A stretch of DNA of 47,281 nucleotides. It comes from Bacteroidales bacterium UBA1714 (lineage in GTDB: Bacteria; Bacteroidota; Bacteroidia; Bacteroidales; Paludibacteraceae). The stretch covers positions 1 to 47,281 of the forward strand of contig DCIY01000011.1 in assembly GCA_002317295.1 (NCBI GenBank), in the 5' to 3' direction. The number at the start of each line of letters is the position of its first letter. The stretch's first letter is position 1. Positions 1-9,352 of this stretch are shown piece by piece. The translations under genes and the position numbers were made by a program. The notes below the pieces were generated by a model. That model did not search any database, was not told the origin of the DNA, and saw only the letters and a list, made by a program, of their open reading frames with translations.

Positions 1-49
1 TAAACCTTTTTCAGGACAAATCAGTCGTTGCTTCTGCAAAGCAGACCAT

Positions 50-71
50 AGTATGAGGATAGTGAGAGGAT
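50..71. repeat. 22-bp dispersed direct repeat, copy 1
   Basis: This 22-bp stretch recurs identically and in the same orientation at 41920-41941. Both copies lie next to a hairpin-type repeat array (127-180 and 41839-41919), which suggests they belong to one class of intergenic element. No gene is visible in 1-211. The rest of that stretch holds a run of ten C (113-122), the array at 127-180, and a weak hairpin followed by T's near 191-214 that could end transcription from upstream. Confidence 0.7.
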
Positions 72-126
72 GCCGACTCCTTACTGCTTGCCATGTTTTA
101 ATATTCCCATCGCCCCCCCCCCTCGT

Positions 127-180
127 CTGTAGGCCGAAGGCCGTCCTATAAACTGTAGGCACAAAGTGCCGTTCTTTAAA
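127..180. repeat. Hairpin repeat locus A (two units)
   Basis: Two consecutive units of the form CTGTA-[hairpin]-GTYCTNTAAA. Unit 1 (127-152, 26 bp) carries GGCC-GAA-GGCC. Unit 2 (153-180, 28 bp) carries GGCAC-AAA-GTGCC. The second unit is longer by exactly one base pair of stem. The same unit occurs twice in reverse orientation at 29275-29326. No coding role is evident. Confidence 0.8.
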
Positions 181-211
181 CTAAAAAAAATACACCGCAA
201 AGGTGCATTTT

Positions 212-243
212 TTTGCACATGTCGCAAAAAAGCAGTACTTTTG
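212..243 (+). promoter_or_regulatory. Promoter of the phosphopantetheinyl transferase gene
   Basis: Bacteroidota-type promoter: -33 TTTG at 212-215, a 20-nt spacer, and -7 TACTTTTG at 236-243. The segment TTTGCACATGTCGCAAAA (212-229) is shared exactly with the promoter at 42251. The start codon at 252 lies about 8 nt past the -7 element, so the transcript would be almost leaderless. An upstream TTG at 213 falls inside the promoter and cannot be the start. Confidence 0.8.
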
Positions 244-251
244 CAGCTGCA

Positions 252-818
252 ATGCAGTATGTGGTATTTGACGATATGACCCAGTGTACCGAGCAGGATG
301 TACAACGCTTGCTCTCCATTGTGCCCCAATGGCGGTGCGAACAAGCACTGCGTTATAAGCATGTATTCGGACAATGGACTTGTCTGAAAGCATGGGAACT
401 ATGGGCAGAACTGTTGCATGAAAATGGTTGGAAATCAGAGACTTGCTCAGCGTGGGAGTACAACGAATATGGCAAGCCGTTCTGGTCTCGGGGACCTCAG
501 TTTTCCCTCTCTCATTGCAAGGAGGCCGTGGCGGTTGCCATAAACGAAAAACCAATCGGAATCGATGTGGAATCGATTCGTCACTATGACCCCGCATTGG
601 TCGAACGAACCATGAATCCGGCGGAACAAAAACAGGTAACAAATGCCCCCAATCCGGCTCGCGAGTTTGTGCGTCTCTGGACTCAAAAAGAAGCCGTTGT
701 CAAGTGCATCGGAACCGGCATCGTGGACGATTTGCGTGAGGTGCTGAATCGGCACCCTCTTCTAGAGATTCAGACCCTGGATTATCCTCATTATGTCCTG
801 TCTTGGGCGCATGAATAA
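252..818 (+). CDS. 4'-phosphopantetheinyl transferase superfamily protein
   Basis: A 188-residue Sfp/AcpT-type enzyme that would move the 4'-phosphopantetheine arm of CoA onto a serine of a carrier protein, activating it in the cytoplasm. Family marks are visible: FSLSH near residues 84-88, the Mg-binding GIDVE motif at 103-107 (Asp105, Glu107), and WTQKEA at 143-148 with the conserved Lys146-Glu147. The start at 252 is chosen because the promoter (212-243) overlaps the longer reading frame. It stands alone upstream of rpsL, with its own promoter. Whether the target is the fatty-acid ACP or a secondary-metabolite carrier cannot be told from sequence. The family is clear; the substrate is open. 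Confidence 0.88.
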   Translation: MQYVVFDDMTQCTEQDVQRLLSIVPQWRCEQALRYKHVFGQWTCLKAWELWAELLHENGWKSETCSAWEYNEYGKPFWSRGPQFSLSHCKEAVAVAINEKPIGIDVESIRHYDPALVERTMNPAEQKQVTNAPNPAREFVRLWTQKEAVVKCIGTGIVDDLREVLNRHPLLEIQTLDYPHYVLSWAHE

Positions 819-912
819 TTTCCAATTATACCCCTAATTTTGTCACTTTTAAGTTGCAAAATGAACTTTTTTGCAGAAAATTAATAAAAATTACCACTTT
901 TTTACTCCATAA

Positions 913-944
913 TTTGCGTATTTCGAAAAAAAGTCGTACCTTTG
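913..944 (+). promoter_or_regulatory. Promoter of the rpsL ribosomal operon
   Basis: TTTG (913-916), 20-nt spacer, TACCTTTG (937-944). The leader to rpsL is about 90 nt and contains a GC-rich imperfect hairpin (around GCGTA at 962-966 and TACGC at 977-981) that could serve as a control element. This is the only canonical promoter I can find for the whole ribosomal run to 19322. Confidence 0.8.
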
Positions 945-1038
945 CATGCTTTTTCGCGAAATGCGTACGCGTGTGTATACGCAGGATGCGAGAAGCGCAG
1001 TAAAATAACAATAATTATTAACAACAAAACAAGTTACA

Positions 1039-1419
1039 ATGCCTACAATTCAACAATTAGTTAGAAAAGGAAGAGCAGAACTTATCGACAAGAGCAAGAG
1101 TCCCGCATTGGACAGCTGCCCACAACGTCGTGGCGTATGTGTACGTGTGTACACCACAACTCCTAAAAAGCCTAATTCCGCTATGCGTAAGGTGGCTCGT
1201 GTTCGTCTGACGAACCAGAAGGAAGTGAACGCTTACATTCCAGGTGAAGGTCACAACTTGCAGGAGCACAGTATCGTTATGGTACGTGGTGGTCGTGTAA
1301 AGGACCTTCCGGGTGTACGTTACCACATTGTTCGTGGTACACTGGATACTGCCGGTGTGGCTAACCGCTTGCAGCGTCGTAGTAAGTACGGAGCTAAGCG
1401 TCCGAAAGCTAAAAAGTAA
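1039..1419 (+). CDS. rpsL: 30S ribosomal protein S12
   Basis: A 126-residue S12 of the small-subunit decoding centre, which monitors codon-anticodon pairing. The signature TTPKKPNSAMRK is at 39-50; Lys43-Lys44 is the usual streptomycin-sensitive wild-type state. The conserved loop GGRVKDLPGVRYH follows near residue 90. First gene of the ribosomal run, behind a 90-nt leader; rpsG follows after a 157-nt structured gap. Length is normal for the family. Confidence 0.98.
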   Translation: MPTIQQLVRKGRAELIDKSKSPALDSCPQRRGVCVRVYTTTPKKPNSAMRKVARVRLTNQKEVNAYIPGEGHNLQEHSIVMVRGGRVKDLPGVRYHIVRGTLDTAGVANRLQRRSKYGAKRPKAKK

Positions 1420-1576
1420 GTTTTTCTGATCAAAACTAAGCGTTCCATACGTTGGGACCGATTATTTAAGGGTTGAAGGTTGAGTAAGCCCTACGAGTTA
1501 GAGCTGAAGAGAACAACAACCAAAACGTGTGACTCGCAAGAGCGCACTAGTATTAAACAAAAACAAAACAACAACA
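1420..1576 (+). promoter_or_regulatory. Structured rpsL-rpsG intergenic RNA (possible leader)
   Basis: A 157-nt gap inside the operon with hairpin potential: AGGG...CCCT around 1468-1492, and a small stem closed by a GCAA loop (CTC-GCAA-GAG, 1534-1543) flanked by GTG/CAC. No gene or canonical promoter is seen here. It could be an S7- or S12-responsive control element, but this is inference from position and folding by eye. Confidence 0.35.
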
Positions 1577-2056
1577 ATGAGAAAAGCAAAACCAAAAAAA
1601 CGTGTGATCATTCCGGATCCCGTTTTCGGTGAGGTAATGGTTGCTAAGTTTGTGAACCACCTCATGCTCGATGGAAAGAAGAGTATCGCTTATGGCGTAT
1701 TCTATTCCGCACTGGAGACTGTTGGCCAGAAGAAGGCGAAAGACAATGATAAGTCTGCTCTCGAACTCTGGAAGGAGGCTCTGGATAATATCACCCCGCT
1801 CGTTGAGGTTAAGTCGAAACGTATCGGTGGTGCGACCTTCCAGGTTCCTACTGAGATTCGTGCTGACCGCAAAGAGTCTATCGCGATGAAAAATATGATT
1901 AATTTCGCCCGCAAGCGTGGTGGTCACTCGATGGCTGAGAAGCTTGCTGCCGAGATTATGGATGCCCTCAATAGTCAGGGTGGTGCCTTCAAGCGTAAAG
2001 AAGATATGCACCGTATGGCTGAGGCTAACCGCGCATTTGCCCATTTCCGTTTCTAA
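1577..2056 (+). CDS. rpsG: 30S ribosomal protein S7
   Basis: A 159-residue S7, primary binder of the 3' major domain of 16S rRNA and nucleator of the small-subunit head. It begins MRKAKPKKR, the usual Bacteroidota form. An in-frame GTG at 1529 would add 16 residues without family similarity, so the ATG at 1577 is taken. The core (QVPTEIRADRK, RGGHSMAEKLAAEI) and the C-terminal HRMAEANRAFAHFRF are intact. fusA follows after 40 nt. Confidence 0.97.
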   Translation: MRKAKPKKRVIIPDPVFGEVMVAKFVNHLMLDGKKSIAYGVFYSALETVGQKKAKDNDKSALELWKEALDNITPLVEVKSKRIGGATFQVPTEIRADRKESIAMKNMINFARKRGGHSMAEKLAAEIMDALNSQGGAFKRKEDMHRMAEANRAFAHFRF

Positions 2057-2096
2057 TCACATCCGGGTATTAGTCAATTTTTTAAAATAGAAACAA

Positions 2097-4211
<2,115 letters not shown>

Positions 4212-4319
4212 TAATAAATATAATAATGAACGCGCTCGCACGCGTACGACGCAAGCAAATGACTCTTTGCGAACAGCGTGCGAGAGCATAGTATTAAACG
4301 ATTTAAATAATTAAACAAC
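4212..4319 (+). promoter_or_regulatory. fusA-rpsJ intergenic hairpin (possible S10-operon leader)
   Basis: GCTCGCACGC (4234-4243) pairs with GCGTGCGAG-A-GC (4276-4287) with one bulged A, enclosing a further GCAAG/CTTTGC pairing. This is the position of the L4-regulated leader in enterobacteria, although sequence and fold differ. It could be an attenuator, a processing site or an r-protein target. No promoter of the TTTG/TAnnTTTG type is seen. Confidence 0.45.
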
Positions 4320-4625
4320 ATGAGTCAAAAGATTCGTATCAAACTGAAGTCCTACGACCATAATTTGGTGGACAAATCAGCGGAGAAGATCGTGAAGACT
4401 GTTAAGGCTACCGGTGCTGTGGTAAGTGGTCCTATTCCATTGCCTACCCACAAACGTATCTTTACGGTGAACCGTTCGACCTTCGTAAACAAGAAATCGC
4501 GTGAGCAATTTGAGCTTTCAAGCTACAAACGCCTCATCGATATCTACAGTAGCAACCAAAAGACCGTGGAAGCCCTGATGAAACTCGAGCTTGCCAGCGG
4601 TGTGGAAGTAGAGATTAAGGTCTGA
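4320..4625 (+). CDS. rpsJ: 30S ribosomal protein S10
   Basis: A 101-residue S10, a small-subunit head protein that in many bacteria also acts as NusE in antitermination. It shows the family core IRIKLKSYDHNLVDKSAEKI, GPIPLPTHKRIFTVNRS and the end SGVEVEIKV. Length is normal. It opens the S10-type block; the gap to rplC is unusually long (117 nt) and structured. Confidence 0.97.
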   Translation: MSQKIRIKLKSYDHNLVDKSAEKIVKTVKATGAVVSGPIPLPTHKRIFTVNRSTFVNKKSREQFELSSYKRLIDIYSSNQKTVEALMKLELASGVEVEIKV

Positions 4626-4632
4626 TCAATTA

Positions 4633-4711
4633 GGGAACATTTCCGACGGAAAGCATATAAAGTAATCGCAAGATGAAGCAATGAAACCCCGTCGGCGAGA
4701 ATGTTCAGGTA
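4633..4711 (+). promoter_or_regulatory. rpsJ-rplC intergenic two-part stem
   Basis: Two perfectly complementary 7-bp arms are nested: GAACATT (4635-4641) with AATGTTC (4700-4706), and CCGACGG (4643-4649) with CCGTCGG (4689-4695). They are separated by an asymmetric internal loop (1 nt against 4 nt) and enclose about 39 nt. Finding two exact, nested arms in a 117-nt gap is unlikely by chance and suggests a functional RNA, perhaps an L3 or L4 target. Confidence 0.55.
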
Positions 4712-4742
4712 AAAACAATTAACAATTTTAATCCACAAAAAA

Positions 4743-5357
4743 ATGCCAGGATTATTAGGTAAAAAAATCGGAATGACTTCCGTATTCGGTGCTGATGGCA
4801 AAAATATCCCATGCACCGTTATCGAGTGTGGTCCTTGCGTTGTTACGCAACTGAAGACAGTGGAGAAAGACGGCTACAAGGCTGTTCAGGTAGGTTTCAT
4901 GCCCAAGAGCGAGAAACATACCAACAAGGCTGAGGCTGGTCACTTCAAGGCTGCAGGCGTACAACCCATGCGCCATCTTGCAGAGTTTGACTTCGATGAG
5001 GAACTCAAGCTCGGTGATACCCTTACGGTATCGATGTTCGAAGAGAACAGTTTTGTAGACGTGATTGGAATCTCCAAAGGTAAAGGATTCCAAGGCGTAG
5101 TTAAACGTCACGGATTTGGTGGTGTAGGTCAGTCTACTCACGGTCAGGATGATCGTCTTCGCGCTCCAGGTTCGGTAGGTGCTTGCGCCTATCCTAGCCG
5201 TATCTTCCCAGGTACCCGCATGGCAGGTCACATGGGTCAGGATCGCATCACGGTACAAAACCTCGTGGTTCTCAAAGTGATTCCTGAGTACAATCTCTTG
5301 ATGGTCAAGGGAAGTATTCCAGGTGCTAAAAACAGTATTGTAACGATTAACAAGTAA
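4743..5357 (+). CDS. rplC: 50S ribosomal protein L3
   Basis: A 204-residue L3, an early-assembly protein of the large subunit reaching toward the peptidyl transferase centre. It has the N-terminal LLGKKIGMTSVF and the loop GFQGVVKRHGFGG followed by STHGQDDRLRAPGSVGA and RIFPGTRMAGHMG. Length is typical for Bacteroidota. rplD begins 7 nt after its stop. Confidence 0.97.
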   Translation: MPGLLGKKIGMTSVFGADGKNIPCTVIECGPCVVTQLKTVEKDGYKAVQVGFMPKSEKHTNKAEAGHFKAAGVQPMRHLAEFDFDEELKLGDTLTVSMFEENSFVDVIGISKGKGFQGVVKRHGFGGVGQSTHGQDDRLRAPGSVGACAYPSRIFPGTRMAGHMGQDRITVQNLVVLKVIPEYNLLMVKGSIPGAKNSIVTINK

Positions 5358-5364
5358 TTGTAGT

Positions 5365-5994
5365 ATGGAAATTAGTATTTTGAATCAAGCCGGTGAGAAT
5401 ACCGGTAAGAAGATCCAACTCAACGATGAGATCTTCGGCATTGAGCCTAACGACCACGCTATCTACTTGGACGTTAAGCAATTTTTGGCCAACAACCGTC
5501 AAGGTACAGCCAAGGCTAAACAACGTAGCGAAAACGCTCACTCTACTCGCAAACTCGGCCGCCAGAAGGGTGGTGGAGGTGCACGTCCGGGCGATTTGAA
5601 ATCTCCGGTACGCGTAGGTGGTGGTACCATTTTTGGTCCCGTTCCTCGTGACTATAGCTTTAAACTGAACCATAAAGTGAAACAGTTGGCTCGTCGTTCT
5701 GCTCTGAGTCTGCGCGCTAAAAACGATCAGATTATCGTTCTTGATGCTCTGAAGTTTGAGGCTCCCAAGACCAAGGCTATGATCGAAGTAATGAGCAAAC
5801 TCAACATTGCAGGTAAAAAGGTATTGGTTATCATGGCTGAGAATAATCTCGAAGTGATCAAATCCATCCGCAACATTGAGCGCGCTGCCGTTACTACGGT
5901 GAACGAACTGAATACATACGCAATCATGAACTCGAACGCTGTAGTCATCGTGGAGAACGCTGTGGCTGCCCTCGAGGAAACATTTAAGGCATAA
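5365..5994 (+). CDS. rplD: 50S ribosomal protein L4
   Basis: A 209-residue L4 lining the peptide exit tunnel. The tunnel-loop region RSENAHSTRKLGRQKGGGGARPGD is intact, so no macrolide-resistance deletion is apparent. In enterobacteria L4 represses the S10 operon; the structured gaps upstream of rpsJ and rplC are candidate targets here. Its stop overlaps a strong Shine-Dalgarno sequence for rplW. Confidence 0.97.
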   Translation: MEISILNQAGENTGKKIQLNDEIFGIEPNDHAIYLDVKQFLANNRQGTAKAKQRSENAHSTRKLGRQKGGGGARPGDLKSPVRVGGGTIFGPVPRDYSFKLNHKVKQLARRSALSLRAKNDQIIVLDALKFEAPKTKAMIEVMSKLNIAGKKVLVIMAENNLEVIKSIRNIERAAVTTVNELNTYAIMNSNAVVIVENAVAALEETFKA

Positions 5995-5999
5995 GGAGG
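5993..5999 (+). promoter_or_regulatory. Strong Shine-Dalgarno site of rplW
   Basis: AAGGAGG, overlapping the rplD stop codon, with 7 nt to the rplW ATG. Bacteroidota genes rarely carry Shine-Dalgarno sequences, and most in this window do not. Comparable sites occur only before rplF (GGGAGG, 11665-11670) and rpsE (AAGGAGA, 12606-12612). Confidence 0.75.
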
Positions 6000-6006
6000 C
6001 AAGTAT

Positions 6007-6342
6007 ATGGCAATTATTATTAAACCTATCGTCACTGAGAAGATGACGGCCGCCGCTGAGATCCACACCAAAAAGGCAAAACAGGATGGTTTGTCGTTCT
6101 CAGAGAAATTCAACCGTTATGGATTTATGGTTGTTCGCACTGCCAACAAGGTGGAAATCAAAAAGGCAGTCGAGGAAATGTATAATGTTCAAGTTATCGA
6201 CGTAAATACAATCGTTGTAGGTCCCAAGAACAAACAGCGCTATACCAAGAGCGGTTTGCTCCGTGGCAAAACCATGGCTTATAAGAAAGCTATTGTAACA
6301 ACGAAAAAAGATGATGTAATCGATTTTTATAGCAATATTTAA
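6007..6342 (+). CDS. rplW: 50S ribosomal protein L23
   Basis: A 111-residue L23 at the tunnel exit, docking site for trigger factor and SRP. It opens MAIIIKPIVTEKM. It carries an insertion (AAEIHTKKAKQDGLSFSEKFNR, about residues 14-35) seen in Bacteroidota L23, followed by the core YGFMVVRTANKVEIKKAVE. It is preceded by an AAGGAGG site, unusual for the phylum. rplB starts 2 nt after its stop. Confidence 0.95.
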   Translation: MAIIIKPIVTEKMTAAAEIHTKKAKQDGLSFSEKFNRYGFMVVRTANKVEIKKAVEEMYNVQVIDVNTIVVGPKNKQRYTKSGLLRGKTMAYKKAIVTTKKDDVIDFYSNI

Positions 6343-6344
6343 AA

Positions 6345-7169
6345 ATGGCTGTACGTAAATTTAAACCCTCTACACCGGGGCAAAGACACAAAGTTATAGG
6401 AGCGTTCGAGACAATTACAGCGAGCGCACCTGAGAAGTCTCTCGTGTTCGGTAAGATGAAAACGGGTGGTCGTAACCATGTAGGTAAAATGACCATGCGT
6501 TACATCGGCGGTGGACACAAGCAGAAATATCGTGTAATTGACTTTAAGCGCAACAAAGATGGTGTACCCGCTATTGTTAAGACGATTGAGTACGATCCGA
6601 ATCGTTCGGCACGTATTGCACTCCTCTTCTATGCCGATGGCGAGAAGCGCTATATGCTTGCACCCAATGGCTTGCAAGTAGGTCAAACAGTATTATCAGG
6701 AAACGGTATCGCTCCTGAAGTAGGTAACTGTCTCCCTCTGTCTGAGATGCCTCTGGGCACTCTGGTTCACAACATCGAACTCCGTCCGGGTCAAGGTGCC
6801 CAAATGGTTCGTTCCGCTGGTGTGTTCGCACAATTGGCAGGTCGTGAAGACAAGTATGCTCTCATCAAGTTGCCTTCTGGCGAACTTCGTAAAGTGTTGG
6901 CTGCCTGCCGCGCCACCGTAGGTGTTGTCGGTAACAGCGATCACGCTCTGGAGAAGTCCGGTAAGGCTGGTCGTAGTCGTTGGTTAGGTCGTCGTCCACA
7001 CAACCGTGGTGTCACGATGAACCCTGTAGATCACCCAATGGGTGGTGGTGAAGGCCGTCAATCCGGTGGACACCCAAGAAGCCGTAAGGGCTTGCTGGCT
7101 AAGGGTTACAAGACTCGTCACCCGAAGAATAAGAGCAATCAGTATATAATCGAAAGACGTAAGAAATAA
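6345..7169 (+). CDS. rplB: 50S ribosomal protein L2
   Basis: A 274-residue L2, needed for subunit association and peptidyl transfer. The C-terminal part has the conserved RGVTMNPVDHPMGGGEGR with the catalysis-associated His, then HPRSRKG. N-terminal FKPSTPGQRHK and GGRNHVGKMTMRYIGGGHKQ are present. Length is standard. Confidence 0.98.
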   Translation: MAVRKFKPSTPGQRHKVIGAFETITASAPEKSLVFGKMKTGGRNHVGKMTMRYIGGGHKQKYRVIDFKRNKDGVPAIVKTIEYDPNRSARIALLFYADGEKRYMLAPNGLQVGQTVLSGNGIAPEVGNCLPLSEMPLGTLVHNIELRPGQGAQMVRSAGVFAQLAGREDKYALIKLPSGELRKVLAACRATVGVVGNSDHALEKSGKAGRSRWLGRRPHNRGVTMNPVDHPMGGGEGRQSGGHPRSRKGLLAKGYKTRHPKNKSNQYIIERRKK

Positions 7170-7189
7170 CCTATAAAACAAGAGAAATT

Positions 7190-7453
7190 ATGAGTCGTTC
7201 ATTAAAGAAAGGTCCGTTTATTTATCGGAAACTTGAAGACAAAATAATCGCGATGAATGAGGCTAACAAGAAAGAAGTTGTTAAGACCTGGTCTCGCGCT
7301 AGTATGATCTCTCCGGATTTTGTAGGTCATACGATTGCAGTTCACAATGGTAATAAATTCATTCCTGTTTATGTCACCGAAAATATGGTAGGTCACAAGC
7401 TGGGCGAATTTGCTCCCACTCGTATCTTCCGCGGTCACGCAGGTAAGAAATAA
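7190..7453 (+). CDS. rpsS: 30S ribosomal protein S19
   Basis: An 87-residue S19 of the small-subunit head, forming a pair with S13 near the A site. It begins MSRSLKKGPFIYRKL and ends LGEFAPTRIFRGHAGKK, both strongly conserved. It sits in the usual L2-S19-L22 order. Length is close to the family norm. Confidence 0.97.
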   Translation: MSRSLKKGPFIYRKLEDKIIAMNEANKKEVVKTWSRASMISPDFVGHTIAVHNGNKFIPVYVTENMVGHKLGEFAPTRIFRGHAGKK

Positions 7454-7492
7454 CCACTAATCATTCACAACAATTTTAATTAAGTATTCAAA

Positions 7493-7897
7493 ATGGGTGC
7501 TAGAAAACGTAACACAGCTGATGCAATGAAAGAGGCTCGCAAGGCTCAATATTTTGCTAAGCTTAACAATGTTCCTACCAGTCCGCGAAAAATGCGCCTT
7601 GTTGCTGACATGATTCGTGGTATGGAAGTGAACCGTGCCCTCGGTGCATTGCATTTCTCCACCAAGGAGGCAAGCCGTGCACTCGAGAAACTGCTCAAAT
7701 CAGCCATCGCCAACTGGGAAACCAAAACCGGCAAAAAGGCTGATGCAGAAACTCTGTATGTAAGTAATATCATGGTAGATGGCGGCATGATGCTCAAACG
7801 CCTGCTGACCGCTCCTCAAGGTCGCGGCTATCGTGTTCGCAAACGTTCGAACCATGTAACTGTTTTTGTTGACACTAAATCTGTAAAAGCTGAGTAA
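7493..7897 (+). CDS. rplV: 50S ribosomal protein L22
   Basis: A 134-residue L22, whose beta-hairpin lines the exit tunnel. Conserved marks: NNVPTSPRKMRLVADMIRGM near residues 25-44, and GGMMLKRLLTAPQGRGYRVRKRSNHVTVFV at the hairpin. No deletion of the macrolide-relevant loop is apparent. It is followed by rpsC after 4 nt. Confidence 0.97.
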   Translation: MGARKRNTADAMKEARKAQYFAKLNNVPTSPRKMRLVADMIRGMEVNRALGALHFSTKEASRALEKLLKSAIANWETKTGKKADAETLYVSNIMVDGGMMLKRLLTAPQGRGYRVRKRSNHVTVFVDTKSVKAE

Positions 7898-7901
7898 GAC
7901 T

Positions 7902-8678
7902 ATGGGACAGAAAATTTCTCCAATTAGTAACCGTCTGGGTATAGTACGCGGATGGGATAGCAACTGGTATGGTGGAAAGAGCTACGGTAAAACAATCCTT
8001 GAGGATTCGAAAATCCGTGAGTATCTCAACGCTCGTCTTGCTGAAGCAAGTATCAGCCGCATTGTCATCGAAAGAACTCTGAAACTTGTAACTGTAACAG
8101 TCTGCACTGCTCGCCCCGGTTATATCATCGGTAAGGGTGGACAAGAGGTTGACAAATTGAAAGAGGAACTCAAGAAAATTACCAAACAGGATGTACAAAT
8201 CAACATCTACGAGGTAAAACGTCCGGAACTCGATGCTACCATCGTAGCTACCAAGGTAGCCAAACAGCTCGAGGGCAAGATTGCTTATCGTCGTGCCGTG
8301 AAAATGGCTATCGCATCAACCATGCGTATGGGTGCTGAAGGTATTAAGATTCAAATCTCTGGCCGTTTGAACGGTGCCGAAATCGCTCGTTCGGAAATGT
8401 ACAAAGAGGGTCGTACTCCTCTGCATACACTTCGTGCCGATATCGACTACTGCCATGTTGGTGCTCTCACCAAAGTGGGTATCCTTGGCGTAAAGGTTTG
8501 GATTTGCCGCGGTGAGGTTTATGGCAAGAAGGATCTTGCTCCTAACTTCACGGAGAATAAGGCCGATCGTCGTGGCGGTGATCGTCGTGATGACCGTCGT
8601 GGTGGTGACCGTCGCGATCGTCGTGGCGGTGATCGTCGTGAACGCCGTGGTGATTTTCGTCGTGAGAATAAACAATAA
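7902..8678 (+). CDS. rpsC: 30S ribosomal protein S3 with Arg/Gly/Asp-rich tail
   Basis: A 258-residue S3 at the mRNA entry channel. The KH domain carries YIIGKGGQEVDKLKEEL, and the C-terminal S3 domain has IQISGRLNGAEIARSE and DYCHVGALTKVGILGVKVWI. After about residue 217 comes a tail of roughly 40 residues made of RRGGDRRD-type repeats, encoded by an imperfect repeat of CGTCGTGG/CGGTGAT words (8565-8666). The tail is strongly charged and likely disordered; its position suggests contact with incoming mRNA. Tails at this site vary among Bacteroidota. It is the longest low-complexity stretch in the ribosomal block. Confidence 0.97.
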   Translation: MGQKISPISNRLGIVRGWDSNWYGGKSYGKTILEDSKIREYLNARLAEASISRIVIERTLKLVTVTVCTARPGYIIGKGGQEVDKLKEELKKITKQDVQINIYEVKRPELDATIVATKVAKQLEGKIAYRRAVKMAIASTMRMGAEGIKIQISGRLNGAEIARSEMYKEGRTPLHTLRADIDYCHVGALTKVGILGVKVWICRGEVYGKKDLAPNFTENKADRRGGDRRDDRRGGDRRDRRGGDRRERRGDFRRENKQ

Positions 8679-8705
8679 TGTCTAACCGATTTGTAGATTA
8701 CAATT

Positions 8706-9137
8706 ATGTTACAACCTAAGAAAACAAAATTCCGCCGCTCGCAAAAAGGCCGTATCAAAGGCAATGCGCAGCGTGGTAACGAACTTGCATTTGGTTCGTT
8801 CGGTATCAAGAGCCTTGATACCATCTGGTTGACAGGTCGTCAAATCGAAGCTGCCCGTGTGGCCGTAACGCGTTACATGCAACGTCAGGGTCAAGTTTGG
8901 ATCCGCGTTTTCCCAGATAAACCGATTACCAAGAAACCATTGGATGTCCGTATGGGTAAAGGTAAAGGTGCTCCGGAAGGATTCGTTGTTCCATTGGCTC
9001 CGGGTCGTATTATCTTCGAGGTTGACGGCGTTCCATTTGAAGTAGCCAAAGAGGCACTTCGCTTGGCAGCCCAGAAACTTCCGATCACCACTAAATTTGT
9101 CGTAAAACGTGATTACGACGCAACCCAATTAGTATAA
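8706..9137 (+). CDS. rplP: 50S ribosomal protein L16
   Basis: A 143-residue L16, which helps place the A-site tRNA in the large subunit. Visible are MLQPKKTKFRRSQKGR, the IEAARVAVTRYMQRQGQVWIRVFPDKP core and the MGKGKGAPEGFV loop. The length is normal. rpmC follows after 8 nt. Confidence 0.97.
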   Translation: MLQPKKTKFRRSQKGRIKGNAQRGNELAFGSFGIKSLDTIWLTGRQIEAARVAVTRYMQRQGQVWIRVFPDKPITKKPLDVRMGKGKGAPEGFVVPLAPGRIIFEVDGVPFEVAKEALRLAAQKLPITTKFVVKRDYDATQLV

Positions 9138-9145
9138 TAAGGATT

Positions 9146-9340
9146 ATGAAAACAGCTGAAGTAAAAGAATTAACCACTGCTGAGATCCAAGAGCGCATGG
9201 CCACTGAGAAGGAAAATCTCATTCGTCTGAAACTCAATCACAGCATTTCTCCGCTTGACAATCCGTTGCAAATTAAGGTTGCTCGTAAGACAATCGCTCG
9301 CCTTGCAACTGAACTTCGCGCGAGAGAATTAAACAAGTAA
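9146..9340 (+). CDS. rpmC: 50S ribosomal protein L29
   Basis: A 64-residue L29, a two-helix protein near the tunnel exit. The sequence VKELTTAEIQERMATEKENLIRLKLNHSISPLDNPLQIKVARKTIARLATELRARE matches the family pattern across its length. It sits in the canonical L16-L29-S17 order. Confidence 0.95.
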   Translation: MKTAEVKELTTAEIQERMATEKENLIRLKLNHSISPLDNPLQIKVARKTIARLATELRARELNK

Positions 9341-9352
9341 AATCGAACGAAA

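Noticed and set aside
213..251. Longer start of the phosphopantetheinyl transferase (TTG at 213)
   Set aside because: It lies inside the TTTG-N20-TACTTTTG promoter, so it would not be transcribed.
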